Shown piece after piece: positions 26,552 to 36,339 of a stretch of 64,000 bases of DNA. Positions within the stretch are counted from its first letter, which is position 1. Each line of letters starts with the position of its first letter. A model generated the notes under the pieces. That model saw nothing but the letters and a program-made list of their open reading frames with translations. It had not been told where the DNA came from and ran no database searches. The position numbers were made by a program, and so were the translations under genes. Location of the stretch: positions 1 through 64,000 of the forward strand of contig CAWDGB010000017.1 in assembly GCA_963801715.1 (NCBI GenBank). Direction: 5' to 3'. This DNA comes from CAVVJA01 sp963801715. GTDB taxonomy: Bacteria; Actinomycetota; Actinomycetes; Mycobacteriales; Jatrophihabitantaceae.

Positions 26552-27910
26552 CTAGATTCGCTCGAAGTTGCGGGCCTTCTCCCAGTCAGTGACGGCTGAA
26601 TCGAAGGCGGCGATTTCCACGCGGGCGGCATTCGCGTAATGCGCCACGACCTCGTCCCCGAACGCCTTTCGGGCGAGCGCGCTATTACGCCACAGGTCGG
26701 CCGCATCGCGAAGTGTCGTCGGAACACGGTCCGCGGCCGCGGTGTATGCGTTTCCGTCGAATGCCGGCTCAAGAGGTAGCTGGTTGTCCACGCCGTGTAG
26801 ACCGGCGGCGATCATCGCTGCGGCGGCAAGGTATGGATTGACGTCCGCGCCAGGAATCCGGCACTCCACGCGAAGGCTTGGACCGTGCCCGACCACGCGG
26901 AAGGCGCAGGTGCGGTTGTCAATCCCCCACTTCAGCGTGGTCGGTGCGAAGGATCCGGACTGGTAGCGCTTGTACGAGTTGATGCTCGGCGCAAGGAATA
27001 GCGTGAGTTCAGGGAGTGCCGCGAGCTGCCCAGCCAAGAAATGTTCGAATACCGGCGAGAATCCGTAGGGCCGCTCGCCGGCGAAGACGGGCTGGCCATC
27101 CGGCGTACGCAGGGACATGTGAACGTGGCAGGAGCTCCCCTCCCGCTGGTCGAACTTGGCCATGAACGTCACCGCAGATCCGTGCTGAGCCGCGATCTCC
27201 TTAGCGCCGTTCTTGTAGATCACATGGTTGTCGCAGGTGCGCATCGCCTCGTCATACTTCAAAGCGATCTCGTACTGCCCCGGATTGCACTCACCCTTCG
27301 ACGATTCCACGCGCATGCCGGCGTCGCGCATGCCCAGCCGGATCGCGCGAATCAGGGGCTCGACGCGGGAGCTGCCCAGGATCGAGTAGTCGACGTTGTA
27401 CTGATTGGCGGGCTGCAGTCGGCGGTAGTCCTTGCGACCGGCCGACTCGTAGCTGTCGACGAACAAGAGAAATTCCAGCTCGTTGCCAAGCATGGCCTGC
27501 CAACCGCGTTCTGCCAGCCGAGCGGTCTGGTCCTGCAGAATTCGTCGTGGCGATTCGACTACCGGTTCTCCGGTCGGCCAGCGGACGTCGGCCAGCACCA
27601 ACGCGGTACCCGGAAGCCACGGAATACGCCGCAGCGTGCTCAGGTCCGGTGTCAGAGCAAAGTCGCCGTAGCCGCGGTCCCAGGAGGAGATGGCGTAGCC
27701 GTCAACGGGATTCATTTCGATATCTACGGCCAGCAAGTAGGTGCAGCTCTCGGCACCGTTGGGCAGTACCTCAGAGAGGAAGAACTCCGCGTCGTAGCGC
27801 TTGCCCTGCAATCGCCCCTGCATGTCGACCATTGCGAGTACGACGGTGTCAATGTCTCCGGCGTCGACGGCGTCGCGCAATCCAGCCATCGTTAGCGTCT
27901 TGCTGATCAT
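26552..27910 (-). CDS. GlnA-like gamma-glutamyl ligase (PuuA/GlnA3-type)
   Basis: A glutamine-synthetase-fold ligase of 452 residues. Catalytic motifs are present: GNELEFLLF, NPGQYEIAL, FMAKF, SSCHVHMSL, and NSYKRYQSGSFAPTTLKWG with the Arg-rich NRTCAFRV and CRIPGADVNPY. Compared with true GlnA it lacks an evident adenylylation Tyr loop. It looks like the gamma-glutamylpolyamine synthetase branch (PuuA; streptomycete GlnA3/GlnA4). It probably attaches glutamate to an amine. The ATG at 27910 follows a GTG at 27913; GAGAGG is upstream. It is convergent with the MurT-GatD operon, 80 bases away. Confidence 0.87.
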   Translation of the reverse strand: MISKTLTMAGLRDAVDAGDIDTVVLAMVDMQGRLQGKRYDAEFFLSEVLPNGAESCTYLLAVDIEMNPVDGYAISSWDRGYGDFALTPDLSTLRRIPWLPGTALVLADVRWPTGEPVVESPRRILQDQTARLAERGWQAMLGNELEFLLFVDSYESAGRKDYRRLQPANQYNVDYSILGSSRVEPLIRAIRLGMRDAGMRVESSKGECNPGQYEIALKYDEAMRTCDNHVIYKNGAKEIAAQHGSAVTFMAKFDQREGSSCHVHMSLRTPDGQPVFAGERPYGFSPVFEHFLAGQLAALPELTLFLAPSINSYKRYQSGSFAPTTLKWGIDNRTCAFRVVGHGPSLRVECRIPGADVNPYLAAAAMIAAGLHGVDNQLPLEPAFDGNAYTAAADRVPTTLRDAADLWRNSALARKAFGDEVVAHYANAARVEIAAFDSAVTDWEKARNFERI

Positions 27911-27913
27911 CAC

Positions 27914-28311
27914 CGCGCCTCTCAGCGATCACGTGGTCTCCAACCGTACCGTTGAGTTAGTGACGGACGGCCGCCGTACGCCGGTGAGGTGCCGCAAGCT
28001 GTACGCCGCCGATGAGCGCCGACCAGCCGGAGTGAGTCACGGCCGCAGCAGGGATCTGCATCCGATGGCCGGTTCCGGTGATCGGACGGCGTGCGGTGAG
28101 GTCATCACGCTAGGTGATCGCCTCTGCGCGAGTGGTGCGTTGCAGTGCGGGGCGACGTCCGGGTTGGTCGGCCAGCCGCAGCGCGCCTGTCGAAAAGAGG
28201 CGCGAGATTCGTCGCTGCGCCTTGATCGCGTGTCGCGCACTGTTGGCGGTGAATCGGCGCATGATGTGCCTGACACAGGACCCGTGTGTCAGAACGTCGA
28301 GTGGAGGCGCC
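27914..28311. other. Intergenic region without recognisable gene
   Basis: About 400 bases between the GlnA-like gene and a small membrane-protein gene. I see no frame with coding character, no RNA gene and no strong repeat. It should contain the promoters of both flanking divergent genes. Confidence 0.5.
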
Positions 28312-28512
28312 GTGTTCAAGGCCCTGGTGTTCGGTGTCATCTTCTTTCTGGTCGCCACATTTCCGGCGACGTGGTTGCTGATGCTGTTTGCCGGCAACGT
28401 CGGGCTCCATCAGTCCTACTGGGGCACGCTGCCCCTCGGGATTCTTGTGTCGGTGTTGCTGGCGGGGGTGACCAAGCCGAGCGTGGCAGTCATTCGACGC
28501 GAGCCCCTGTGA
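28312..28512 (+). CDS. Small two-helix membrane protein (66 aa)
   Basis: A 66-residue protein starting at a GTG with GGAGG 6 bases upstream. Two hydrophobic helices, ALVFGVIFFLVATFPATWLL and the later TLPLGILVSVLLAGV, are linked by a short loop with a Trp, and the tail is basic (IRREPL). No family recognised. Confidence 0.7.
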   Translation: MFKALVFGVIFFLVATFPATWLLMLFAGNVGLHQSYWGTLPLGILVSVLLAGVTKPSVAVIRREPL

Positions 28513-28567
28513 TGGGCGGTAGTCGGGCGGCGTGATTCTGGCATGGCGTCTGGCGCCGCCCGGGAGT

Positions 28568-28613
28568 TGATCTTTGAGTTAATGCCAAATAAGTGAGGCT
28601 AACTCCTAGATCA
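28568..28613. repeat. Dispersed palindrome, degenerate copy E
   Basis: Arms TGATCTTTGAGTTA (28568-28581) and TAACTCCTAGATCA (28600-28613) pair with two mismatches. They match the other copies at the outer TGATC bases. It lies just before a truncated GH13 fragment. Confidence 0.65.
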
Positions 28614-28639
28614 TCACCAGTCCCGCCTTCGTGCTAGTG

Positions 28640-29211
28640 ACCGCAGGTCCGAGATCATCGAGGAGAGCCACGACGAGCCCCGCATTGCCAGCCGAATGCC
28701 ACCCGTAGCTCAGCCCGCGGCGGCGGTCGCGATTGCCACGTTGCCCGGCGCGACGCTGTGGCACGAAGGGCAATTCGAGGGGCGGCGCGTTCGGCCACCG
28801 GTCTTCCTTTCCCGTCGCCCGGACGAGACGGTCAACGTCGAGCTGGCCGAGTGGTACCGACGTCTACTGGCTGCAGTCGATCAAGACCGCGTGCGTTCCG
28901 GCGAATGGCGGCTGCTCGAGACCGAAGGCTGGCCGGACAACCAGTCCTGCCGCAACCTTCTCGCCTGGTTGTGGAGCGGCGAGGACGGCGGCGACGGACA
29001 CCTGGTGGTGATCAACCTGTCCGGGCAGCCGGCACAAGGGCGCGTCCGGTTGGACTGGCCGAGACTGGACGGCCGCAGTTGGCATTTGGTGGACTGGCAG
29101 GACGTTTCCTTCGATCGGGACGGCACGCAGGCCAGCGCCGGGCTATTCGTCGACTTGGGCGCGTGGCAGTTCCACTTGCTGGCGATCCGGCAATCGAGCG
29201 GCCTGCGCTGA
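28640..29211 (+). pseudogene. C-terminal fragment of a GH13 alpha-amylase-family gene
   Basis: The frame reads SEIIEESHDEPRIASRM, the end of a GH13 barrel (the His-Asp-Glu-Pro part of an enzymatic NHDEPR-like motif), then TLPGATLWHEGQFEGRRV and the C-terminal beta domain (ending AWQFHLLAIRQ). No upstream catalytic barrel exists; before about 28636 the homology stops. So this is a 5'-truncated remnant. It is intact from the ATG at 28696, so a small protein could still be made, but it would lack the active site. Confidence 0.72.
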
Positions 29212-29239
29212 AGATCGGCCTTAGCCACGCGGCACAAGA

Positions 29240-30182
29240 TCAGGGCGACCAGATGGCCGTAATCGGACGGGCCTCGATCGCCTGCCCGAAGGCAGGGAGG
29301 CCGAAGCTGGCAAGCAAGGTCCGCAGCAGCCCGTAGTGATCGGTCCGAACGGCTGACGGGCCCGGCCGAACGTGGGCGCCAGCGAAGATAGTAGGAATCC
29401 GGTTGCCGTGCCCCTCGTCGTCTTCGTCCGCGGTCACGATCAACAGACTGTCGTGCCCGGCCGCCCAGCGGGCGTAGTCGCCCAGGTGCGTTTGCAACCA
29501 CTGATCGCCCTGGCTGATCGACCCGTCGTGCATGTCGTGATCGAGGTTCGGCACGACGAAGCTCACGTCGGGCAGATGGCCGAAGTTTGAAGGAAAGGCT
29601 GACATCGGCTGGTTGACAGAGGCGGGCAGCGCGGGGAAGTCGACCCACGGATTATGTTTGCGAACGTACGGTCCGCTGCTGCAGCCGGTAAACCCGACCG
29701 ATGGCAGGCTGTCCGAGTAGCCACCGAAGGTCCGCCCGGCCGCCAGCAAGGCGCCGGCCAGATTCGGTCCGGTGTAATTGTGCGGGCAGGAGTCGTCCGT
29801 CAGTTGTTGCGTCGAGCCCGAGAACAGCGCCAGATAGTTGGGCTGGCTCGGGTGGGTGATCGCATACGACTGAGTCAGGACTGCGCCGGACGCCGCCAAC
29901 GCGTGCAGAAACGGTGCGTCACCCGCCTGGACGATCTCGCTATACGCGTGGTTCTCCAGGATGACAACGATGATGTGCGCAAATCGCGGTACGCCAGCCG
30001 GGCTGCGTGGGGAAGTCGGTGCCTCGCCAACCACGCCCGTACCAGCGGGCGCCGAGCGAGGGGCCGACGTTGACGCGGCCGGCGCTGCGGAACGTGGTCG
30101 CCCACTCTCCCCACTGCTGCACGCCGCGGCGAGCAGCAGCAGCAGCCGCAGTGAGCAGCGCTATCCGGCGAAATGCGGCCAC
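29240..30182 (-). CDS. Secreted phosphoesterase-family lipoprotein, N-terminal frameshift
   Basis: A PF04185-type phosphoesterase (phospholipase C/acid phosphatase superfamily). Motifs of the alkaline-phosphatase fold are visible: VVILENHAYSEI with the metal-binding Glu, THPSQPNYLALFSG, NLDHDMHDGS, and IVTADEDDEGHGNRIPTIF. From the GTG at 30034 the mature part is intact. The lipobox frame reads LLLLLAAACSSG but has a stop just upstream and no start. The neighbouring frame from the GTG at 30182 gives a good signal start, AAFRRIALL, so a one- or two-base slip in a GCT repeat (about 30140-30160) is likely. It faces a strong hairpin at 30253. Confidence 0.78.
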
Positions 30183-30252
30183 TCCTCATTCTGCGTCCAT
30201 CGGCGGTCGCGTCCCGCGATCGCGCCAACCGCGGTGCTTCGAACATCGGGGC

Positions 30253-30287
30253 CGGCGGGCGACTGAGGCGGACTCAGTCACCCGCCG
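30253..30287. terminator. Hairpin terminator after the TIGR03118-like gene
   Basis: Arms CGGCGGGCGACTGAG (30253-30267) and CTCAGTCACCCGCCG (30273-30287) pair over 15 bases with one non-Watson-Crick position, around a 5-base loop. It stands 39 bases downstream of the minus-strand stop at 30327 and upstream of the phosphoesterase gene. No long T-run follows. Confidence 0.7.
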
Positions 30288-30326
30288 ACCCGTCGTGACC
30301 CGGCTAGCAGTTAGGCCGTACATCGA

Positions 30327-31504
30327 TCAGCTGACCGCGACGATCTTGCCGAGCAGGCCGTGAGATTCCCCGTCCGGTCCGGCGCTGAACACGAGTTCGC
30401 CGGTCTTAGCGGCGTTCCCGTTGCCAAACCGCAAACCCCACAGGCCGTCAATGTCGATCGGCTTGTTCTTCGTGTCTCGGAGCTGGCCCAGGTGGGTCCC
30501 AGTCTTCGGGTTGTACGCGTTGATGCGGCCGTCGCCAAAGTTGCCGACGAGCAGCGCGCCGCCGAACCGCCCGAAGCTGGCCGGTGCGAGCGCGAGCCCC
30601 CATGGCGAGTTCAGCTGGCCGCGCGTGACCAGCCGCTTCACGAGTGCCCCGTCATTGGTGAACACGTCCACGAAGCCGTTACCCCGACCAGCGACATCGT
30701 CATGCAGGGTGGCGTCCTGCTTGGCGTAGCTCACATAGAGCTGCCCGGCCAGCTCCTGCACGTTGAAGGGCGCGTAACCCGCCGGGATCCGGGTATCGAC
30801 GAACAACCCGCCGGGCAGCTCGACCGGGGTGAACGTGTCGTCGTAGGCCTCGACCCGCCCCGATCGGAAGTTGGCCGCGTACAGGTAGGTGTGCCCGTCC
30901 GAGGCCACCGCGATGGCGAGCCCCTTGTAGACCGCGTTGGCGCCATTCTTCACCGCGACCTCGGTCACGGTCGATGGTGCCGGGGCATAGTGGCTCCAAC
31001 GCCGGGATTCCAGCCGTCGATCCCGCCGTTCTCCGAGTCGAAGATGAACAACGACGGAGCCGAGTGACCGTTCGCATCGTGCACGACGAAGCCCGTTGAG
31101 TCGGTGTTGAATACCTGACCGGTCGGGGCTCCGGAAGTGACATCGATGCCGTTGGGGAACGTGGGGACCTTCGTCACCGTCGTCGCGCTGGCCCCGGCGT
31201 ACAGGGTTGTCTTGTCCGTGCCGTTGTCGGACACCCACAGCGGTGAACCCGGCGCGGCATCGGTTCCAGGCGAGGCCGACAGGCCCCAGGCGTTGACCAG
31301 ATCTGGATCGGTCAACGGAGCGACACCCTGCTGGTCGGACACCATATTGATCTGCTGGTAACTTCCACGGGGCGGCGAGGCGCCGGCCGACGCCGCCGCT
31401 AATCCCAGCGCGGTCAGCGCCCCTGCCGTCACAATCACGGCTGCTTGCCACGCCCTGCGTCCTCTCGGCAATCGCGTCCGCGCCGCGCTGCGTGGTTGAG
31501 TCAT
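30327..31504 (-). CDS. TIGR03118-like secreted beta-propeller protein, frameshift near 30985
   Basis: A secreted protein of about 391 residues. The signal peptide is residues 1-42 (RRAWQAAVIVTAGALTALG, cleavage after SAGA). The mature part has repeated propeller-like blades: NAWGLSASPG, LNSPWGLALAP, GGALLVGNFGDGRINAYNP, DGLWGLRFGNG. The first 175 residues and the C-terminal half lie in different frames that meet at 30981-30990 (IDGWNPGVGAT, then APSTVTEVAVKNG). Total length 1178 fits one missing base. The start at 31504 has GGAGGAA upstream. Function unknown. Confidence 0.82.
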
Positions 31505-31640
31505 CGGATTCCTCCGGTCCCGGGCGCGTGACGCCAGCCCGCCCGGCGCAGCCACCCGTCCACACACGACACGCACAGCTCGGCGGATCGGTTCAGCAAC
31601 CATGCGGCGTGTCGCGTATCGACACGCGACCCGGCCCCAG

Positions 31641-33284
31641 CTAGGTCGCCGGGCAGCCACCCACGTCGGTCCGCCACCGGGCGTCGATATCGAAGCGGCT
31701 CACCAGCTGGAAGGCTCCTTCGCGAGGCAGGTAGACGCGAATCCAGCCATCGTCGTTGATCACGCAAGCTGTGGGATCAGGTCGTTCGGTGCCCGGATCG
31801 ACGACAGTCAGGTACGGCGACCACCGGATCTGGACGGCCGCCATAGCCGCATTGCCGGTGGCAAGCGTGACGCTGCTGTCCGCGACAGACAGCACCTGCG
31901 CCCCGGTAGCGAGCGGTGCCGCATCGGTGACCTCATAGAGCGTCCAATCCGTGCTTCCCCACACCGCCCGAAGGTACGGGAGGCCGGCGCGGACCAGGCC
32001 ACCTTCAGCAACGGCCGAGTAATCCAAGGGTGCCCTCGGGAGCGCCACCCACCCGACGGCGAGTTCGTGCAGCCAGGCGTGGTAGCTGTCGGCAGTCAAC
32101 GATTTTGTGGAGTAGAACAACGGGTTGTACGCCCGGTCTGCCTGCCGATCCCAACCGCGTGCGAGCGCGAACGACGGAGCGAGATATGCCGACGCGCCGT
32201 GGCTTGCCGTGTCGATAGCCTCGACCCGCTCCCCGATCGCTTCCGGGCCGGCTGCGGCTTGAGAGCGGCGGATCGCGTCGGCGAGCGGCTGGTAGAAAGC
32301 GGCACGCGTCGACGGGTCGACGGATGTTTGTAGCTGCTCCACCAGATCCGCCATCGGCCAGATGGCGATCACCGCGCCGACAGCAGCCAGCCATCGTCGG
32401 GACAACGTCGCATATCCCACGATCACCGGTACAGCGCACACCCAAGCTAGCCGGGTGATGTTCGTGCCAACCGCGCCCGGGAACACTAGGACGATCGGCA
32501 TGGCCAGCAGGGCAAACACGGCTGAACGCCGAACGACGGGCGTCGGGCAGACGACTGCGACGACCGCGCAGGTGACCCCCGGTGGGAGTAGGTCCAGCGC
32601 CGAGATCGGCATGACGCCGGTGCCTGGAAACAGCATCGCCATCATTCCGCCGAGCAGGACGAGGACGCCGGCGCCGGTCACGGCAACCCGGCGACGTGCG
32701 GAATCCGACGAGATCACCGCGAGGAGGATCAGGCCGAGGAAGAGGCCGGCGAGCGGGCTGGCCAGGTAGGCGGCGGCACCCAACCCCACACTGAGCAACT
32801 GCCGTCGACTTCTCACGGCCACAAGCGCCCAGGTGCCAATGGCGAGTCCAACGGCGAACGTGACCCGGCCGGCCGCGAGGTCGGCAATCGACGCGATCGC
32901 AAATGCCACCGCTCCGGCTCGCGGGCGCGGAGCATCCCGCATGAGCAACGCGCCGCCTGCCGTACCGGCTACTACCGCGGCCACGCCGGTGACCTGGACG
33001 CCCAGGGTGGCCATCCAGGACGGCACCAGCACGCTGTAGCTCGGCAGTGACAGACCGCCGAACCATCCGGTCCACCACCCGACACTTCCGGACCGGGCCG
33101 CGACCCCCGCTCGGGCGACTTGCGCCAGGAGGTCAGGCGCCGTGGGAGCCCAGATCAGGTAGCCGATGCACAACAGGGCGGTGACGAGCAATGGGACGCC
33201 GAGCGATCGCGCCGGCAGTCGTCGTACGGGCCGAGGAGTAAGGCGCACGCTCAGCATTGCGTTGAACAGGGGACCCTTCATCAC
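31641..33284 (-). CDS. Multi-pass membrane protein, glycosyltransferase-C-like
   Basis: A 547-residue protein with about ten hydrophobic helices in its N-terminal 330 residues (for example VPLLVTALLCIGYLI and GVTCAVVAVVCPTPVV), followed by a 200-residue soluble domain that is probably extracytoplasmic (VGWVALPRAPLDY, then VYLPREGAF). The layout resembles GT-C type glycosyltransferases or actinobacterial arabinosyl/mannosyl transferases, but I see no DXD-type motif that would settle it. No partner genes are coupled. Start: GTG 33284 or ATG 33281. Confidence 0.62.
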   Translation of the reverse strand: MMKGPLFNAMLSVRLTPRPVRRLPARSLGVPLLVTALLCIGYLIWAPTAPDLLAQVARAGVAARSGSVGWWTGWFGGLSLPSYSVLVPSWMATLGVQVTGVAAVVAGTAGGALLMRDAPRPRAGAVAFAIASIADLAAGRVTFAVGLAIGTWALVAVRSRRQLLSVGLGAAAYLASPLAGLFLGLILLAVISSDSARRRVAVTGAGVLVLLGGMMAMLFPGTGVMPISALDLLPPGVTCAVVAVVCPTPVVRRSAVFALLAMPIVLVFPGAVGTNITRLAWVCAVPVIVGYATLSRRWLAAVGAVIAIWPMADLVEQLQTSVDPSTRAAFYQPLADAIRRSQAAAGPEAIGERVEAIDTASHGASAYLAPSFALARGWDRQADRAYNPLFYSTKSLTADSYHAWLHELAVGWVALPRAPLDYSAVAEGGLVRAGLPYLRAVWGSTDWTLYEVTDAAPLATGAQVLSVADSSVTLATGNAAMAAVQIRWSPYLTVVDPGTERPDPTACVINDDGWIRVYLPREGAFQLVSRFDIDARWRTDVGGCPAT

Positions 33285-33704
33285 GCTGGTGACATCAGCT
33301 CGATCGGCATCCGGTTAGGTGAGATTCGTCAAGTGCGCCTGTATTACCGAGCCTAGCGAACATGCGTAAGAGTCTGCGAATGAAATTCGCCGGGAGACCG
33401 GGCCTGAGTTCGAAAGGTGACGAAACGATCACTGGCTATTAGCTGGATGGCAGTCATTTGATCGCGCCGCGGCAACCCGGCTGACGGTAATGAGCGAGAT
33501 GGGTGCCTGGGCAAGCATGAACATTCTCGCCCATCGGGGAGAGCGGCGTGGTTTTCGCTGGCGAGCAGCCTGGGCTGATATTTCCCGGCGCCTCGCACCG
33601 GCCGCCGCGAGGTGTGGCGTAGTGAACCGACTCAGCGGGCTCCCCGTGGTAGAGGAAATCTGGCACGAGTTTCGCTCGTGCCTCCTTACGTAGAAAGGGG
33701 CAAA
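33285..33704. other. Intergenic region without recognisable gene
   Basis: About 420 bases between a minus-strand membrane-protein gene and a VOC gene. Short frames here lack codon bias and ribosome sites. No tRNA, riboswitch or repeat was recognised. Promoters for both divergent genes should lie here. Confidence 0.5.
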
Positions 33705-34106
33705 ATGGTGCCCGCTTTTCCAGGAATCGCGCATGTCGCGATCACCGTCAGCGATCTGGAGCAGAGCACCGCGTGGTATTCAGCGCTGTTCGGATCGGAT
33801 CCGGTCCTCGACGAGGACGAGCACAGCGGTGATTTCCACCACACGGTCTTCGCGCTCGACGGCGGCCAGCTATTCGGCCTGCACACCCACCGGGAACCGA
33901 ATGACGAGAAATTCGACGAGCGCCGGACCGGGCTCGATCACGTGTCGTTCGCGTGCCACGACCGTAATGAACTCGCGGCGTGGGCGTCGCGGCTCACCGA
34001 ACTGGGCGTTGCCCACCAGGGCATCAAGGATGCCAGCTACGGATCGGGCGTTTCGTTCCGGGACCCCGACGGGATCGCCCTGGAGTTCTTCGCTCCGCCA
34101 GCCTGA
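33705..34106 (+). CDS. VOC/glyoxalase-family protein
   Basis: A 133-residue vicinal-oxygen-chelate protein. The first beta-alpha-beta unit begins GIAHVAITVSDLEQSTAWYS, and the second half begins TGLDHVSFACHDRNELAAWA and ends FRDPDGIALEFFAP. Metal ligands would be His in IAHVA, His in LDHVSF, and the C-terminal Glu of LEFF. The ATG at 33705 is preceded by AGAAAGGGG. Substrate unknown; members include dioxygenases and glyoxalases. Confidence 0.85.
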   Translation: MVPAFPGIAHVAITVSDLEQSTAWYSALFGSDPVLDEDEHSGDFHHTVFALDGGQLFGLHTHREPNDEKFDERRTGLDHVSFACHDRNELAAWASRLTELGVAHQGIKDASYGSGVSFRDPDGIALEFFAPPA

Positions 34107-34177
34107 GTAGGCCGTGTCCCGCAATCCCACGCTCTGCTGCGCGGCACTCGGATCGACGGCTGGCTGCGTTATCGCCA

Positions 34178-34208
34178 CCCCGCGAAATCGCTGCGCGATT
34201 TCGCGGGG
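34178..34208. terminator. Perfect 13-base hairpin downstream of the VOC gene
   Basis: CCCCGCGAAATCG (34178-34190) and CGATTTCGCGGGG (34196-34208) pair perfectly around CTGCG. It stands 72 bases after the VOC stop. It is strong enough to terminate transcription, though no T-run follows; it could also be a separate palindromic element. The stretch to 34513 otherwise contains only palindrome copy C. Confidence 0.6.
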
Positions 34209-34394
34209 ACCCCGGCCGTCCTCGGCAGTGACTTCGCCACAGCTCTCGTCCTCTATCACGGCATCGCATGGCGGGACCCTGTCTGCCGCCCCGGTTCCGA
34301 CGGGTGGGCTGGACATGACCGTCCTTCTGCCGTGAGGGCATCCGACGTTCCGAACCCATCTGCACCGACCGAGGGGGCCGCGGGTCGCAGTCAA

Positions 34395-34441
34395 TGATCT
34401 TGGACATAACGTTGCTAGATAGGGCATTCAGTCCAAGATCA
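34395..34441. repeat. Dispersed palindrome, copy C
   Basis: Perfect 11-base arms TGATCTTGGAC (34395-34405) and GTCCAAGATCA (34431-34441) around a 25-base loop unlike those of copies A and D. It lies upstream of the 34514 membrane gene. Confidence 0.88.
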
Positions 34442-34513
34442 CGTCCGTTAGCGTGATGTTGTAGGGTGCGACGTCGTCGATATCTGCGCGTAGAGCGCGT
34501 AAAAGGAGGAATC

Positions 34514-34912
34514 GTGGCACGGGGCAGAAGCGCGACTGCGGTCGGGTTCACGTACTTCGCGGCCATCATGATGATGCTCAGCGGAGGGTTCGAGATCCTT
34601 CAAGGACTGTCCGCCATCATCAAGAAGCACTTCTACGTGGTCAACTCGGACTACATTTACAAGATCAATGTCACCGGCTGGGGATGGATTCATCTGATCC
34701 TCGGGGTGATTGTCTTGCTGGCGGGCATCGCGCTGCTGGGCGGCTCGTTGTGGGCTCGGATCGTCGGTATCGTCCTGGCGGCCCTGATAGCGCTTGCGAA
34801 CTTCTTGTGGCTGCCCTACTACCCGGTGTGGGCCATCGTCCTCATCGCGCTGAACGTGGTCGTCATATGGGCGCTTGCGGCGCACGGCCGGGAAATCGCT
34901 GTCGAGCGGTAG
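34514..34912 (+). CDS. DUF7144-like four-helix membrane protein
   Basis: A 132-residue membrane protein with four helices (FTYFAAIMMMLSGGFEILQG, GWIHLILGVIVLLAGIALL, IVGIVLAALIALANFLW, AIVLIALNVVVIWALA) and a short polar loop with VNSDYIYKINVTGW. A near-perfect ribosome site, AAAGGAGGAATC, precedes the GTG. Related small membrane proteins are common in actinobacteria but of unknown function. Confidence 0.82.
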   Translation: MARGRSATAVGFTYFAAIMMMLSGGFEILQGLSAIIKKHFYVVNSDYIYKINVTGWGWIHLILGVIVLLAGIALLGGSLWARIVGIVLAALIALANFLWLPYYPVWAIVLIALNVVVIWALAAHGREIAVER

Positions 34913-35304
34913 GCGACTGATCCGGGCCCAGCCCAAGCGCACCCTGGCGGGGTACCCGACTCCTGCGGCCGGCGGGTAGGAGTGCCAATCGCTCCGCGAA
35001 GCAGGCAGATGGGCATGTTGCCTGCGCTCGACCGGAGCAAGTTCGGGCGGGGCGGTTGCGTGCTGAACGACAAGGCTGGGCGGTACGTGTTCGACGGCGA
35101 GCCGGGCCCCGTGGACGTCGTCGATTCTTGACCACGCCCACGGCCCGGGACCGTAGGGCCCGTGCACCACATCACGGGTAACTCCCGGGCCAGAACGCGT
35201 CTGCAGTTGGCGTTCGCAACGCCGAGAGCGCCGCGAGCGTGCAGCGGGGGCGCCGGAATCATCGTCTGAATTCCCGGCGCAGGCCGCTAGGGGACGATTG
35301 ACAG
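34913..35304. other. Mostly non-coding stretch with one possible 40-codon frame
   Basis: The only coding-like item is a frame at 35009-35131 on the plus strand (DRSKFGRGGCVLNDKAGRYV, ending DVVDS), with good third-position GC but no ribosome site. It may be a tiny gene or the tail of a lost one. Nothing else is recognised before the dehydrogenase start at 35305. Confidence 0.35.
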
Positions 35305-36339
35305 ATGGCTGACAGTGCCGCTATCGCGGAACCGGTACGCGTCGGTGTGGTGGGCGTCGGGCGCATCGGGACGTCCCACGCCGAACTGCTGGCCCGGCGG
35401 GTACCGGGTGCGCGCCTGCTTGCGGTCGCGGATTCACGTCCGGGCGCGGCCGATGCGGTTGCGTCGAGGCTAGGCTGCCGCGCCGTGGCGAGCCCGGCGC
35501 AGCTATTCGGCGAGTCCGACATCGAGGCGGTCGTGATCGCGGCATCTTCGGAGGCACACACCGAGCTGATCCTGGCCGCGACCGCTGCCGGGAAGGCGGT
35601 TTTCTGCGAGAAACCGATGGGTCTCACCATCGCCGACATCGACCGGGCGATCGAAGCGGCTCGGGCCGCTGGCGTTGCGCTTCAGGTCGGCTTCAACCGG
35701 CGGTTCTCCGCAGACTTCGCGGCGGCGCGTCAGCTTGTCCTCGATGGCAAGATCGGGCCGCCGCAGCTCATCCGATCGGTCACGCGCGACCCGGGCCTGG
35801 CCGACCCAGGTGGCGTGCCGCTCTGGACCATCTTTCTGCAAACGCTGATCCATGATTTCGACACGCTGCTTTGGCTTAATCCGGGTGCGAACGCTACAAC
35901 CGTCTACGCGTCGGCCGACGCGTTGGTCGCGCCGGAGTTCAAAGACGCCGGCCTACTCGACACGGCCATCGTCGTGATCAAGTTCGACAACGGAGCCATC
36001 GCGACGGCCGAAGCCAGCTTCTCCGCGGTGTATGGCTACGACGTGCGCGGCGAGGTGTTCGGCTCGGCCGGCATGGCGACCATTGGCGATGTTGCCCGCA
36101 ACTCGTTGCGATATCACAGCCGTGACGGCCGCCATGCCGACACCGTGCGCGGCGATGTCGAATTGTTCCGCGACGCCTACACCGCCGAGTTCGCAGAGTT
36201 CACCGACGCCGTCCGCGGCCGCCGCGAGCCGGCTGTGACCGGGAGGGACGCGCGCCGGGCCCTGGTGCTGGCCTTGGCCAGCATCGAGTCCGTCAAGACC
36301 GGCCTACCCGTCTCCGTCGGAACGATCGATCCGTCATGA
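35305..36339 (+). CDS. Gfo/Idh/MocA-family oxidoreductase (inositol dehydrogenase-like)
   Basis: A 344-residue NAD(P)-dependent sugar or polyol dehydrogenase. The Rossmann start is VGVVGVGRIGTSHAELLARR, the dinucleotide-binding EKP motif is VFCEKPMGL, and the substrate domain has the catalytic HDFDTLLWL. It resembles myo-inositol 2-dehydrogenases. Its stop overlaps the next gene's ATG (ATGA), so the two form one translational unit for polyol or sugar catabolism. Confidence 0.9.
   Translation: MADSAAIAEPVRVGVVGVGRIGTSHAELLARRVPGARLLAVADSRPGAADAVASRLGCRAVASPAQLFGESDIEAVVIAASSEAHTELILAATAAGKAVFCEKPMGLTIADIDRAIEAARAAGVALQVGFNRRFSADFAAARQLVLDGKIGPPQLIRSVTRDPGLADPGGVPLWTIFLQTLIHDFDTLLWLNPGANATTVYASADALVAPEFKDAGLLDTAIVVIKFDNGAIATAEASFSAVYGYDVRGEVFGSAGMATIGDVARNSLRYHSRDGRHADTVRGDVELFRDAYTAEFAEFTDAVRGRREPAVTGRDARRALVLALASIESVKTGLPVSVGTIDPS

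Noticed and set aside
33490..33693. 67-codon plus-strand frame
   Set aside because: No ribosome site or codon bias; lies in a region likely to hold promoters.
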